DNA of 64,000 nucleotides from Palaemon carinicauda (taxonomy: Eukaryota > Arthropoda > Malacostraca > Decapoda > Palaemonidae), in NCBI RefSeq assembly GCF_036898095.1, contig NC_090746.1, positions 105,813,529 through 105,877,528 on the forward strand, read 5' to 3'. Under the pieces are notes generated by a model that worked only from the letters and a program-made list of their open reading frames with translations, did not search any database and was not told the DNA's origin. Each line of letters begins with the position of its first letter. Position 1 is the stretch's first letter. Positions 48,650 through 58,650 of this stretch are shown in pieces. The translations under genes and the position numbers were made by a program.

Positions 48650-48960
48650 TGCAGGTACGTGGGCGCGCGGGCGAGCGGTCGCGTGGGCGCGCGGGCGAGT
48701 GGTCGCGTGGGCGCGCGGGCGCGCGGGCGAGCGGTCGAGCGGTCGCGCGGTCGCGCGGGCGAGCGGTCGCGCGGGCGAGCGGTCGCGCGGGCGAGCGGTC
48801 GCGCGGGCGCAAGCGTGCGGTCGCGCGGGCGCAAGCGTGCGGTCGCGCGGGCGCAAGCGTGCGGTCGCGCGGGCGCGCAGGCGAGCGGTCGCGCGGGCAC
48901 GCAGGCGAGCGGTCGCGCGGTCGCACGGGCGCGCGGGCGCGCAGGCGAGCGGTCGTGAGG
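48650..48960 (-). repeat. GC-rich minisatellite, 18-bp unit, in B1
   Basis: Units of the type gcgcgggcgagcggtcgc are extremely rich in CpG. They keep all frames open and read RPRDRSPA- or ARPLARAT-type peptides on the minus strand. B2 has a looser version at 63290-64000. Confidence 0.92.
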
Positions 48961-49129
48961 GTGGGCAGGTGGATGAGCGCGAGTCCGAGGCGGCGAACGC
49001 AAGCGTTAGCGCGATGGCGAGGAAACGCGCTGCCGCGTGGGCGAGGAAGATCGCTGGCGATATGGATCAACAAGCGATCGGTGGTGAGCTGGTGAGCGCT
49101 AACGTGCAGGTTGGCGATGGCGTGTTGTG

Positions 49130-49755
49130 TTATGCTAACGATGGTCGACAGCATGCGCAGGTGAGCGATCGTGCGTTGGCGAGCAGTATGAGAAGGTGAG
49201 CGATCGCGAGCAGCATGTGCAGGAGGGCGATCGCGCGATGGTGATCAGCATGCGCAGGGTCACGCGAGGGTGATCAGTATGCACAGGGTCGCGCGATGGT
49301 GATCAGCATGCCAGGGTCGCGCGATGGCGATCAGCATGCGCAGGTGGGCGGTCGCGCGATGGCGAGCAGCATCTGCAGGTGGGCGATCGCGCGATGGCGA
49401 GCAGCATCCGCAGTTGAGGGTCGCGCGATGGCGAGCAGCATCCGCAGGGTAGACGATAGAGCGATGGTGATCAGCATGCGCAGGGTCGCGCGATGGTGAT
49501 CAGCACCCGCAGGTGTGCGGTCGCGCGATGGCGATCAGCATTCGCAGTTGAGGGTCGCGCGATGGCGATCAGCATCCGCAGTTGAGGGTCGCGCGATGGC
49601 GATCAGCATCCGCAGTTGAGGGTCACGCGATGGCGATCAGCATCCGCAGTTGAGGGTCGCACGATGGCGATCAGCATCCGCAGTTGAGGGTTGCGCGATG
49701 GCGATCAGCATCCGCAGTTGAGGGTCGCGCGATGGCGATCAGCATGCGCAGGTGA
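49130..49755 (-). repeat. 34-bp minisatellite in B1
   Basis: The unit is gggtcgcgcgatggcgatca followed by gcatccgcagttga (34 bp), with near-perfect copies at 49540-49740 and more diverged ones to the left. The period is not a multiple of three, so copy-number change breaks any frame. Confidence 0.93.
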
Positions 49756-49852
49756 GCTAGTAGCTGGCGAACCATGTTCCTTCAGAAGTGTTGGAGAACG
49801 TTGGCGTGCCGGCTGTAACACACGCGGGCGATCCGGAGATCGCCGAGAGACA

Positions 49853-49925
49853 GGTGATCGCTGGCGAGCTGATGATCGCTGGCGAGCTGATGATCGCTGG
49901 CGGGCTGATGATCGCTGACGAGCAG
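49853..49925 (-). repeat. 18-bp tandem repeat, four copies
   Basis: The unit is gatgatcgctggcgagct. Confidence 0.9.
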
Positions 49926-50242
49926 AAGGCTACGCGTGGAAGCCTGCGCATGGAAGAAGAGTCCTTGACCCCAACCTGAACCGAAGTTCTAGATCGCGAG
50001 GGCGAACGTGGGCGCACAGGGCGCGTAACAGGAACCAACAGGAACAGCAGGGATGATCATCATGAAAGCGCTGACAAACAGGAGAGCGCTGATGAGCAGA
50101 AGAGCGCCCGTGCCCTAACACTGAGCAGGAGCAGGAGAGAACACAGCAGAAGGGCGCGCAGGGAAACCCTGACACGCAAGGGAAGAACCCCCGTGGGAGG
50201 CAACCCTTTGCCCCGAAGGGATCGTTGCCCGCCGGGAGACTG

Positions 50243-50314
50243 ATGTCCGTCGGAAGACCGCTGTCCGTCGGGAAGACCGTTGTCCGTCGGGAAGACCGTT
50301 GTCCGTCGGAAGAC
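50243..50314 (-). repeat. 19-bp tandem repeat, four copies
   Basis: The unit is tgtccgtcgggaagaccgt, with copies one base shorter at each end. Confidence 0.9.
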
Positions 50315-50800
50315 GAGATCAGACTGCTGTCCATCTGCACCAGGGCGGAAGATCGAGAAAAAGGAGTTGTAGGCTGCAAACGGAGATTCAAAAAGGCGCC
50401 TCAAGCACCCTTATAGGGAGATGAGAGGCCCTTATGACGAGGCGGACGGTGGGCTTTACGGCGAGGGAGGCCAACAGCAACAGCAACAGAAGAAACCTCC
50501 GAAGAGGAGTCTCTATGAGTGTACTCTCTCGCGAACGAAAGAGAAACACTTCGTAGAAGAGACTGGTCAGCCAGTGACCTAAAAGGAGCAATCCTCCGAA
50601 GAGGAGCTCCTGCAGTTGCCCAGCCCCTTGAGCGAAACTGCAGGTGTGACCGCTCAGCACCAAGAGCATAGTTCCACGAAAAAAAGGCAAGAGAAGAACC
50701 CCCCAAAAGGGGAAAAACTCAAGCCTGGACAGGAAAAAACTTCCCTCGGAAGGAAAGTTACCCGCCCAAGGAGGCAAGCCTCCTGAGAGTTCTAAAATGA

Positions 50801-51625
50801 ACTGGAGAGCTGTCCGTCGTCACGGGAGTACTTCCAGTAGAAGGAGACACGCCCTTGACGAAAATACAAGGGGGGAGGCAGCAACAGCCGAATCCCCAGG
50901 ACTCAACAAGACAGCTCACACCGTTGCCATATTACAGAAACGAACTAGATCGGTAACTGTAAAAAAATAAAACAAATAATATTAGTACACATTCATTCCC
51001 CCGGGAAGGCTCCGAAGAGGAATCCCGAGGGAAAGGAAACAAGAATTACACAACAGGCACGTGCCCTCACAACCACTTACACTCACGGAAGGAGAGCTGT
51101 AACCAAAACAGAATTATAACAATTATAATTATGTAACTATGTAATTATGTAATTTAAAAATGAATGAACACTAAAGAAAGAACGAAAACCCCGAAAGGAA
51201 TCGTTCTACAAGCTGAAAAAAAAAAAAAAAAAACTACAATTAGATTCATAACTAATTGAGACAAACGTACGGCGTAGCAACCCCCCCACACGGAAAGGAA
51301 GCTACAAAGGCGTAGTAACACGTAGTAAAAAGGTGAAGGACCTCAAGAGAGAGAGAGAGAAAGACATAAGTCAAACTCGATCGCCACCCATAAAATTACG
51401 CCGTGGTGGCCTAACTGCCGAGGACTCCACGTAGATATCGTACACTACACACACAACTCTGAAAGGAAACTTACTTATTTCTATACTCAAATATATATAC
51501 AAACATGAAAACATGTTTACATATATATTGAGTAAATGAAAAGTAAGCGATTAAGTAAAGACAAAACAAACAATGGCTGCCAAGAGAGGACCAAGACAGA
51601 GACGTCTGTCACAGTCCGAGCCAAA
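50801..51625. other. B1 leader region, no gene seen
   Basis: AT-rich sequence between the gag remnant and the right terminal repeat. It has a poly-A run near 51217-51233 and a short GA tract near 51345. Confidence 0.5.
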
Positions 51626-51810
51626 AGTGAAAGTGAGCATTCATCTGTGTATGAGGGGGGGAGGGGTAGCTAGCTACCACTCCCCTACCCCCCCGCTAAC
51701 TAGCGCGGGGGTAATACACCCTCGTTAAATTCTAATGGCTCGCCATTTCAGCTGCGCTAAAAGGTAACCCTCTGTAAATAGCGTGGTTTGTATTTCGGTT
51801 ACGGAACAAA
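51626..51810 (-). repeat. B1 inverted terminal repeat (5' end of the element)
   Basis: Partner of 43813-44022. The outer end is ggttacggaacaaa. Confidence 0.9.
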
Positions 51811-51890
51811 CAATCATTTACAAACTTACCAAATTACCATATTATAAAAAGAAACAGAAAACAAAAAATAACTTGGTGTTATTTTTCAAC
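51811..51890. other. Junction between B1 and B2
   Basis: About 80 bp of AT-rich DNA of unknown origin. It does not continue the LTR found left of B1, so B1 did not simply insert into that LTR and remain undisturbed. Confidence 0.5.
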
Positions 51891-52045
51891 AACCACCTCG
51901 TCAGGGTATGGGGGACGCGACAGTATTATATTAATACAGTACTAGGAACACAAGGAAGCATGGTTTACCTGCAGTGGTTTGAGGTCAGCTATGCAGAGAA
52001 CCCAGGATGCTGCTTTCCCCAAGAGAGGGGAGGATGAAGAAAATG

Positions 52046-52239
52046 GAGTTTTTATGATAAAACAAAGTTTTGTGAATACTTACCTGGCAGTTATATATAT
52101 ATAGCTGAGTCTCTGACTGCGGCAGAATTTAATCGAAAATCGCGGCAACCGCCTTGTGGTGGTTGTGTGGTTAGATGGTTAACAACCCTTACAGGGTGGT
52201 ACTTGGAATCATTCCCATTTTCTGTTCCTCAGATTATCT
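52046..52239 (-). repeat. E3 inverted terminal repeat (3' end of the element)
   Basis: It pairs with 58380-58555. It carries an outward minus-strand donor CAG/GTAAGT (52078-52086) and an adjacent tatatatata. Confidence 0.92.
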
Positions 52240-52278
52240 TGCCCTACCTGTCTCCTGAGGGGAGGTGGGTGGGTTTTA

Positions 52279-52382
52279 AAATATATATATAATGCCAGGT
52301 AAGTATTCACAAAACTTTGTTTTATCATAAAAACTCTATTTTTATGAATAGAACTTACCTGGCAGTTATATATATATAGCTG
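52279..52382 (-). repeat. E3 internal complementary region
   Basis: ggtaagtattcacaaaactt to tcataaaaactc is the reverse complement of the left outer end (52046-52087); tttttatgaatagaacttac onward is the reverse complement of the right outer end (58515-58555). The two are separated by only a few bases. Confidence 0.93.
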
Positions 52383-52787
52383 ATTCACACATTTGGAGGA
52401 GGGAAACAGACAGAAAAAAAAAACATAGTTGGGGAAACAACAAAAGAGTTGTAGGAGAACAAACACCTTGGTTCCTTACCTGCTAAGGTAGCTGACTTCA
52501 AAGGTAACTGCCTCTAGAGTCGCTTTCCCTTAGGAGTGTTCAGCCAGGAGTAGACCTGCTATGCTGCAAACAACTCAATCGAGTCTGTCAAAGGGATAGG
52601 ACCAACAACTTGACTAGACTTCAGAAAACTACCTTCCCATATAAAAAAACCTGCAACCTTACTAAAGCTAACCATCTAACCTTGCAGAAATAGATATAAA
52701 CTATCTATCTGGACTGAGGGAACCGTACCACAGGACGAGGACCTCAGACAACCATAAAAAACACAAACCCATATACAAGTACATAAA

Positions 52788-53984
52788 CTAAGGTTGAGTG
52801 GGGGTAGTAACTCCTTTGCCTAATACAGAAGCCGCAGCTACGTATGGGCCCAAGGCATAACACTTGTCATAGTCCACTCTTACCTCTCTGAGGTAATGAG
52901 AAGCGAAGACAGAGTTGCTCCTCCAGAACGTTGCGTCCATGATCTGCTTAACTGACATATTTTTCCGGTATGCCAGCGAAGCAGCAATGGCCCTTATTTC
53001 GTGAGCCCGTACTTTCAACAGGGCGAAGTTTTCTTCCTCACAAAAGAGGTGGGCTTCCCTAATAGTTTCCCTCAGGAAAAAGGACAAAGCGTTCTTTGAC
53101 AGGGGTTTTTGAAGATCCTTCACTGAACACCATAAGGAGTTAGAAGCACCTCTCACGCTCTTAGTGTGGGCCAAATAAGCCTTGAGAGCCCTAACCGGGC
53201 AGAGGAGGCTTTCCTGTTCCTGACCTACTAGATTCGTGAGGTTAGGGACTTCAAAAGTCCTAGGCCAGGGTTTCGAAGGGTTCTCATTCTTGGCGAGAAA
53301 GTCGAACCTAAAGGAACAAACCGCTCCATTTAGGGTGAAGCCTACACGCTTCTCGATTGCCTGGACCTCGCTGATCCTCCTGGCAGTCGCTAGAGACAAA
53401 AGGAAGAGGGTTTTCTTAGTCACATCTCGCAGAGAAGCTTGCGAGATAGGCTCAAACTTCCTGGAGCACAAAAACTTAAGCACCACATCCAGGTTCCAAG
53501 AAGGGGGTCTTAAGTGCACCTGCTTCGTTGTCTCAAAAGACCTAATGAGGTCCTGCAAGTCCTTATTCTGAGATAACTCTAAGCCTCTATGCCTAAAGAC
53601 GGTTGAGAGCATGCTCATTTATCCTTTAATGGTAGATACAGCCAGTTTAGCATCCTGCCTGAGGTACAAAAGAAAGTCTGCAATCTGGCTCAGAGAGGTA
53701 GAGGACGAGGAAACCTTGCGCCTCCTGCACCAAGCTCTAAAGGTCTCCCACTTTGACTGGTAGACTCTTTGTGAAGAGATCCTCCTTGTCCTGGCAATAG
53801 CTTTCGCCGCTTATGCACAAAAGCCTCGAGATCTAACGAGCTTCTCGACAGTCTGAAGGCAGTCAGATTGAGAGCGAGGGGGTTTTGGTGAAATCTCTCG
53901 AAGTGGGGTTGTCTGAGAAGATCTGGACTTGCCGGGAGTCTTCTTGGAAAGTCCATCAGTAACCCTACCACTTCGGTGAACCAT
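52788..53984 (-). pseudogene. E3 tyrosine recombinase (YR)
   Basis: The last 276 codons (53618-52788) are open and hold the full catalytic set, numbered from the Met at 53618: Arg81 in ATARRISEVQA, His206 and Arg209 in AHEIRA, Trp232 and the nucleophile Tyr242 in FASHYLREV. The arm domain upstream (VEKLVRSRGF, YQSKWETFRAWC, SQIADFLLYLRQ) is in the same frame but interrupted by stops at 53985, about 53817 and about 53624. The frame is +2 relative to RNase H, and the two overlap up to 53690. The enzyme would integrate a circular element DNA; as it stands it is probably not made in full length. A shorter C-terminal product is possible but untested. Confidence 0.92.
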
Positions 53985-55748
53985 TCACTCGCAGGCCAGA
54001 ATGGAGCCACTAGGGTCATTCGTCCCGAATCGAGGAGAGCGAACTTCCTGACAACCAGATTGATGATCTTGAACGGGGGAAAGGCATACATGTCCAGCCC
54101 CGTCCAATCCATCAAGAAGGCGTCCACTGCAACAGCTTCCTCGTCCGGGACTAGGGAGCAGTAGTTGGGGATCTTCTTGTTTAGACCAGAGGCGAAAAGG
54201 TCTATTACTGGTCTGCCCCACAACTTCCAGAGGCTCCGACAGACATGCGGGTTGAGAGTCCACTCTGTAGGAAGGACCTGTCCCCTCCTGCTGAGCATGT
54301 CTGCCCTGATGTTTCTCTGCCCTTGAACAAACCTTGTCAACAGCTGGGTCTCGTTCTCGTTCGCTCAGAGGAGAAGCTCTCTCGCAGTTGAGAACAGGGA
54401 GAGGGAGTGAGTTCCCCCTTGCCTCCTTATGTACGCGAGAGCTGTGGTGTTGTCGGAATTGATCTCCACAGTCTTTCCCAACACCGAGGTTTTGAAGGCC
54501 TTGAGCCCTAACAAAATGGCCATCAATTCCTTCCTGTTGATATGCCAACTGACCTGACTCCCTTCCCAAATACCTGAGACCTCTTTGTTCCCTAGTGTTG
54601 CTCCCCAGCCTGACTCGGACGCGTCTGAGAATAACACTAGGTCGGGGTTCTTCTTGAACAAGGAGATCCCTTTTCCCAACAGAGCTGGGTCCAGCCACCA
54701 CATTAAAAGAGCCTTGATCTCTGTCGGAATGGGAAAATAAAAAGTGTCCTCCTGGATCTTCCTGTTCCAAACCTTTGCGAGGAAGTGTTGCAGAGGCCTT
54801 AGGTGCAGTCTCCCCAAAAGGGACAAACTGCTCCAGGGAGGATAGAGTTCCCAGCAGACTCATCCACTCCTTCGCTGAACATTCCTGCTTCCTCAAAAAG
54901 TCTTTGACTTTGTCCAGGCACCTGGTCTGCCTCTCCTGGGAGGGAGAAGCCTGAAAGAGAACCGAATTCAGAACTATCCCCAAATAGAGAATAGTCTGAT
55001 TCGGCTCGGTCTGAGACTTCCCCCAGTTGACGATGAGTCCCAGGTCCTGAGTGATCGCATAAGTTTTCATTAGGTCCTCCAGACATTTCTCTTTCGACTG
55101 TGACCGGATCAGCCAGTCGTCTAGATAGAAGGAGACCCTTATCCCCTCCTGGTGTAACCAGCCTGCCACATTCGCCATAAGTCTGGTGAAAACTTGGGGA
55201 GCTGTGCTGAGACCGAAGCAAAGTGCCCTGAACTGGAAGCACTTGCCCTGGAACACAAACCTCAGATATCTCCTCGAAGACAGATGAATGGGGACGTGAA
55301 AATAAGCGTCCTGCAGGTCGAGAGAGACCATCCAGTCTCCTGGACGAACTGCAGCCAGCACTGACTGAGTCGTCTCCATGGAGAACTTTGTTTTCTCCAC
55401 GAAGGCGTTCAGAGAGCTGACATCTAGGACTGGTCTCCATCCACCCGAGTTCTTGGGAACCAGAAACAGGCGATTGTAAAAGCCTGGGGAGGCGAGGTCT
55501 TGAACTGGCTCTATTGCTCCCTTGACCAACATCTGGTCGACTAGCTCCAGAAGAGCCTCTCGTTTCCCCGCGTCGGTGTACTGAGCCACTAAGGGCAGGG
55601 GAGAGTCTGAGAGAGGTGGTTTCTTTAAAAAGGGGATCTTGTAACCTTCCTTGACGACTGAGAGGGACCAGGTGTCCGCCCCTCTCCTTTCCCAAGACTG
55701 CCAAAAACGAGACAGTCTTGCCCCTACTGGTGTCTGGAGGACTTCCAT
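53690..55748 (-). pseudogene. E3 reverse transcriptase/RNase H
   Basis: The ATG at 55748 follows the gag stop with one base between (TGAGATG), which suggests coupled reinitiation. The RT is well preserved: SPGFYNRLFLVPKNSGGWRP, Asp144 in VSLDLQDAYF (motif A), FRALCFGLSTAPQVF (motif B), Tyr208-Leu-Asp210-Asp211 (catalytic box). A one-base frameshift near 54826 leads into RNase H in another frame: LVLFSDASESGWGATLG, INRKELMAILLGLKAF, INSDNTTALAYI, ADMLSRRGQVLPTEW. A TGA at 54365 lies where E1 and E2 have Trp. The frame ends at 53690 with RFPRPLPL, as in E2. About 685 codons in all. Confidence 0.92.
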
Positions 55749-55749
55749 C

Positions 55750-58218
55750 TCATTTTTTGGACCGGGGCCTAAACGTACCCCTGCTGGTCCTTGGTCCTGA
55801 CTCTTGTCTTCTCCCCCTAAAATCCGCTCTCGAGGAGATCCTGCCCCGAAAGGGCTGTTGAAACTTCTTCTCCTCCTTCTTCAGAGGAGCAGGAGCAACA
55901 GGTAAGGTCTTTCTAGCCGACCGAGACAAAAGGTCCTGAGTAGCCTTCTGAGCCAGAGAAAGGGAGATATCTCTGACCAGAGCTTCAGGAAAAAGATGAC
56001 GTGAAAAAGGGGCGTAAAGTAGCTCCGACTTCTGGGCAACAGTCACAGATCTAGAGGTGAAGGAGCACAAAAGGGCCCTCTTCTTTAAGACCCCTGCTGA
56101 GAAAAGGGAAGCCAATTCATTAGCTCCATCCCTTAGAGCTTTGTCCATGCAGGACATGATACTCGTCAGGTCCTTCGTGTCCTCCAGGAGTTCAGACTTC
56201 CTGGCCAGAGTCCCGAGAGACCAGTCCAGGAAGCTGAAAACCTCGAAAACCCTGAAAATTCCCTTGACGAGGTGATCAAGCTCCGACATGGACCACATCA
56301 CCTTGGCAGAGTTTAAAGCATGCCTTCTTGCCGAGTCCACAAGAGCCGAGAAGTCACCTTGGGAGGAGGAAGGCACTCCTAACCCCAAAGGTTCCCTTGT
56401 CTCATACCACATACCGGCCTTGGAAGCGAGCCGGGACGGGGGAAAAGAAAAGGTGGTCTTGACAGCTTGTCTCCGTTCCTTCATCCAATCATCCACTTTA
56501 GCGAGAGCTTTCCTGGCCGAAATTGAGAGTTTCATTTTGATGAAGGCCGAAGACTTAGTAGCTTTCTTCCTGGTAAATTGAGACTGAGGAGAACGAGGGG
56601 CCGAAGGTTGAAATTCCTTCCCATAAAGTTCCAAAAGAGAGCGAGAAAGAACCTTGTAATCGCTAGAAGAGCCGGCAGGTTTTTCTTCCTCTTCCGAAAT
56701 ATCTTCGAGGTCCTGCTCAAGGATAACATCCCGAAGAGTTGGGCTGCCAGCAGTCTGGCAGCGAGAGCTGTTTGAATCCTGGCGCCGAGCGCCGCTAACA
56801 TCCAGTCGGCGAGAGGCGGTATCGTCACGATGACGAGAAGCGGTATCGTCACAATGACGATAGGCAGTATCGTCACGATGACGAGAAACAGAAGCGTCCT
56901 GAAGATGCAGGCTGCCGTCGCCTTGAAAATGCAGACTGCATTCATCCTGTTTCCTAAGAAACGAGGCAGTAACGTCCTGGCGTTTCGAAAGAGAAACGGA
57001 ATCGTCATGGCGCCGAGAACGAGAGGCAGTATCGTCCTGGCGGCGGGAGAGGGGGGAAGGAAATTCCTGGCAGCGTGCCGATGAAGAGGGTGCACGTTGT
57101 CGTACGGCCGACGAAGTGCGCAGCGGTTTCTTGGGAGATATACTAAAATCTCTCTTAGAAGAAGATCTCTTAACAGGCAAAGAGACGTCCTTACGTCTGA
57201 CGGACTGAGAAGGGTGGCTGAAAGCTTTAACTAACGATGAAAGTTGTTCCTGCATAACAACCATGAAAGCTTTAGCAACCTCCGCTGGCTCTCGCGGTGC
57301 CGAAGACGGCAGTTGTCATACGGCTTGACTGGGAGCGCTGGCAGAAGAAGCAAGGAGTCTAGCAGGATTAACTGGGCTAAGGACTCTCTGTTTCGCCCTT
57401 TTAACAGGAACATCGAAATCGTCTTCCGAAGGATCAGGGTCTCTGCTACTCGAACCGGGAGAGGGAGAGCGAGACTGCACGTCCCGGTTCCACTCTCTCT
57501 TCATTGGTCTTGATTCGTAACGCCAATTACGTCTGGGAGAACGATCAGGCGAAGACACAAACGTATCCGACACGCCTTTCCTACGGCGGTCAAGAGCAGC
57601 CTGGGAGATCGCAACAGGACTGTCTGAGGCGACGACTGACCGAGGATAAGCACCTCTCACCCCCTTTCGGCTTTTGACGTACCTTCTCCCTTGGTCCTGG
57701 GAGCTTGGTAGAGGTCTAGACCTAGGGGTATGACAGATTCGATCAGTCGCCACCTCCACTGCACTTTCACAAGCACTAATTTCACCTACACCCTTACCTT
57801 TAAAGGCCTCCAACTGCGCTTTAATGGCCTCCAAATCAGCAGCTAATTTAGCATACCCAGGGTCATCCGTAGGCACAGGTCCTGTAGAAGGGGCAGGAGT
57901 CGCTACATTTGGGGAAGGAATACCTTCCAAAGGGGTTACAAGCAAAGGGTCAATAGATAAATCTAAGCTAGGCTCACTAGCAGACTTTGACTTTGATTTA
58001 GCTCTTCTAACTCTATCAATCTCAAGTTTGCGCACATAGCGCTGCATAGCTAACCAATCATTATCACTTAAAACCTCGCATTCCTTGCACTTATTATCTA
58101 AAGCACATTCAAACCCCCTGCAACCCATACAGATAGTGTGAGGGTCAACCGAAAGTTTCGGCAACCTCACCTTGCAAATATCATTCGCACAAACACGATA
58201 ATGAATTTTCTCACTCAT
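55750..58218 (-). pseudogene. E3 gag, one nonsense codon
   Basis: I chose the ATG at 58218 (MSEKIHYRVC) rather than the upstream ATG at 58452, because the Cys-rich module then aligns with E2 residue for residue (Cys10, Cys15, His27, Cys30, Cys33, Cys38, Cys44, Cys47). The frame is 823 codons including two stops: TGA at codon 301 (57316-57318) and the terminal TGA at 55750. The internal TGA sits in a context (AV-stop-QLPSSAP) that recurs downstream as AVRQRAPSS, so it is probably a CpG transition of an Arg codon. After it come a charged repeat region (SRHRDDTA-like, about 56800-57060), an acidic patch (EDISEEEEK), the conserved block MSELDHLVKGIFRVFEVFSF ... DKALRDGANELASLFSAGVL, and a Lys/Arg-rich tail. 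Confidence 0.9.
56800..57060 (-). repeat. E3 gag tandem repeats, 24-bp unit
   Basis: Near-perfect units (tatcgtcacgatgacgagaa type) at about 56817-56890, more diverged to 57060. They are read as SRHRDDTA and related octapeptides on the minus strand. Confidence 0.88.
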
Positions 58219-58379
58219 GATAATAAAGGAAAAAAAGACAAAAAATAAAAAACAACACGATTGCCAAATCCCAACACAGTGTACTTCACCAAAAAACGAA
58301 GTCCAAAAAGGCGATGAAGGGAAAGCGATCCGAAAAACTCTGAAAGGCGGACCAACGATGTTGTCGATCCGGCCGGCAG

Positions 58380-58555
58380 AGATAATCTGAGGAACAGAAA
58401 ATGGGAATGATTCCAAGTACCACCCTGTAAGGGTTGTTAACCATCTAACCACACAACCACCACAAGGCGGTTGCCGCGATTTTCGATTAAATTCTGCCGC
58501 AGTCAGAGACTCAGCTATATATATATAACTGCCAGGTAAGTTCTATTCATAAAAA
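58380..58555 (-). repeat. E3 inverted terminal repeat (5' end of the element)
   Basis: Partner of 52046-52239. The outward plus-strand donor CAG/GTAAGT spans 58533-58541, next to tatatatata. Confidence 0.92.
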
Positions 58556-58650
58556 GAGTAAGGGCCAGACCTACTTTTTCATTCATACAGTCTAAAACTG
58601 GGTAACAATGCCCTCAATCTTCTGCTACCTGTCCATTAAGGAGCCTGAGG

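Larger units (their letters stand above)
47556..50800 (-). pseudogene. B1 gag remnant with expanded repeats
   Basis: The C-terminal part matches B2 gag up to about 48165 (for example gatttcctccgc near 47763). About 0.9 kb is then deleted, and similarity resumes at gcgtttacggggtgaggccg (48230; B2 63191). The rest is dominated by GC-rich tandem repeats. Near 50401-50560 a minus frame reads FAREYTHRDSSSEVSSVAVA and LPRRKAHRPPRHKGLSSPYK, plausible gag. No intact frame remains, and no Cys-rich N-terminus like that of E2 and E3 is visible. Confidence 0.6.
43813..51810 (-). mobile_element. B1: decayed DIRS element of a second family
   Basis: The inverted terminal repeats are 43813-44022 and 51626-51810; the ICR at 44066-44160 joins the reverse complements of both outer ends. 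Nucleotide alignment with B2 runs from 44408 to about 48165 and resumes after a gap, showing the order (minus strand) gag, RT/RNase H, YR. About 0.9 kb of gag present in B2 (roughly 62230-63130) is missing in B1 at about 48165. No gene is intact. G tracts in the two terminal repeats differ (16 G at 43941-43956 against 7 C near 51687). It carries no inserted E3, so it shows the empty target site. Confidence 0.88.
52046..58555 (-). mobile_element. E3: best-preserved DIRS1-like element, nested in B2
   Basis: Both termini (52046-52239 and 58380-58555), an ICR (52279-52382), gag, RT/RNase H and YR are all present in the standard order. Both outer ends begin tttttatga reading inward. The paralogous empty site in B1 (gatgaagaaagaagtaaggg, about 44538) locates the insertion between gaagaaaatg and gagtaagg, with no evident target duplication. 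Proteins are related to E1/E2, but the inner parts of the terminal repeats differ (gtggttgtgtggttagatgg), so this is a separate subfamily. Lesions are few: one stop in gag, one frameshift and one stop in RT/RNase H, three stops in YR. It is recent but not intact. Confidence 0.95.

Noticed and set aside
48185..49154. Long Arg/Pro/Ala-rich ORFs on both strands (up to 315 codons)
   Set aside because: The GC-rich 18-bp repeat lacks stops in all frames. I treat it as decayed gag repeat, not as separate genes.
57244..57513. Plus-strand ORFs across E3 gag (for example 56288-56581 and 56830-57084)
   Set aside because: They are shadows of the gag gene on the opposite strand, with no independent support.
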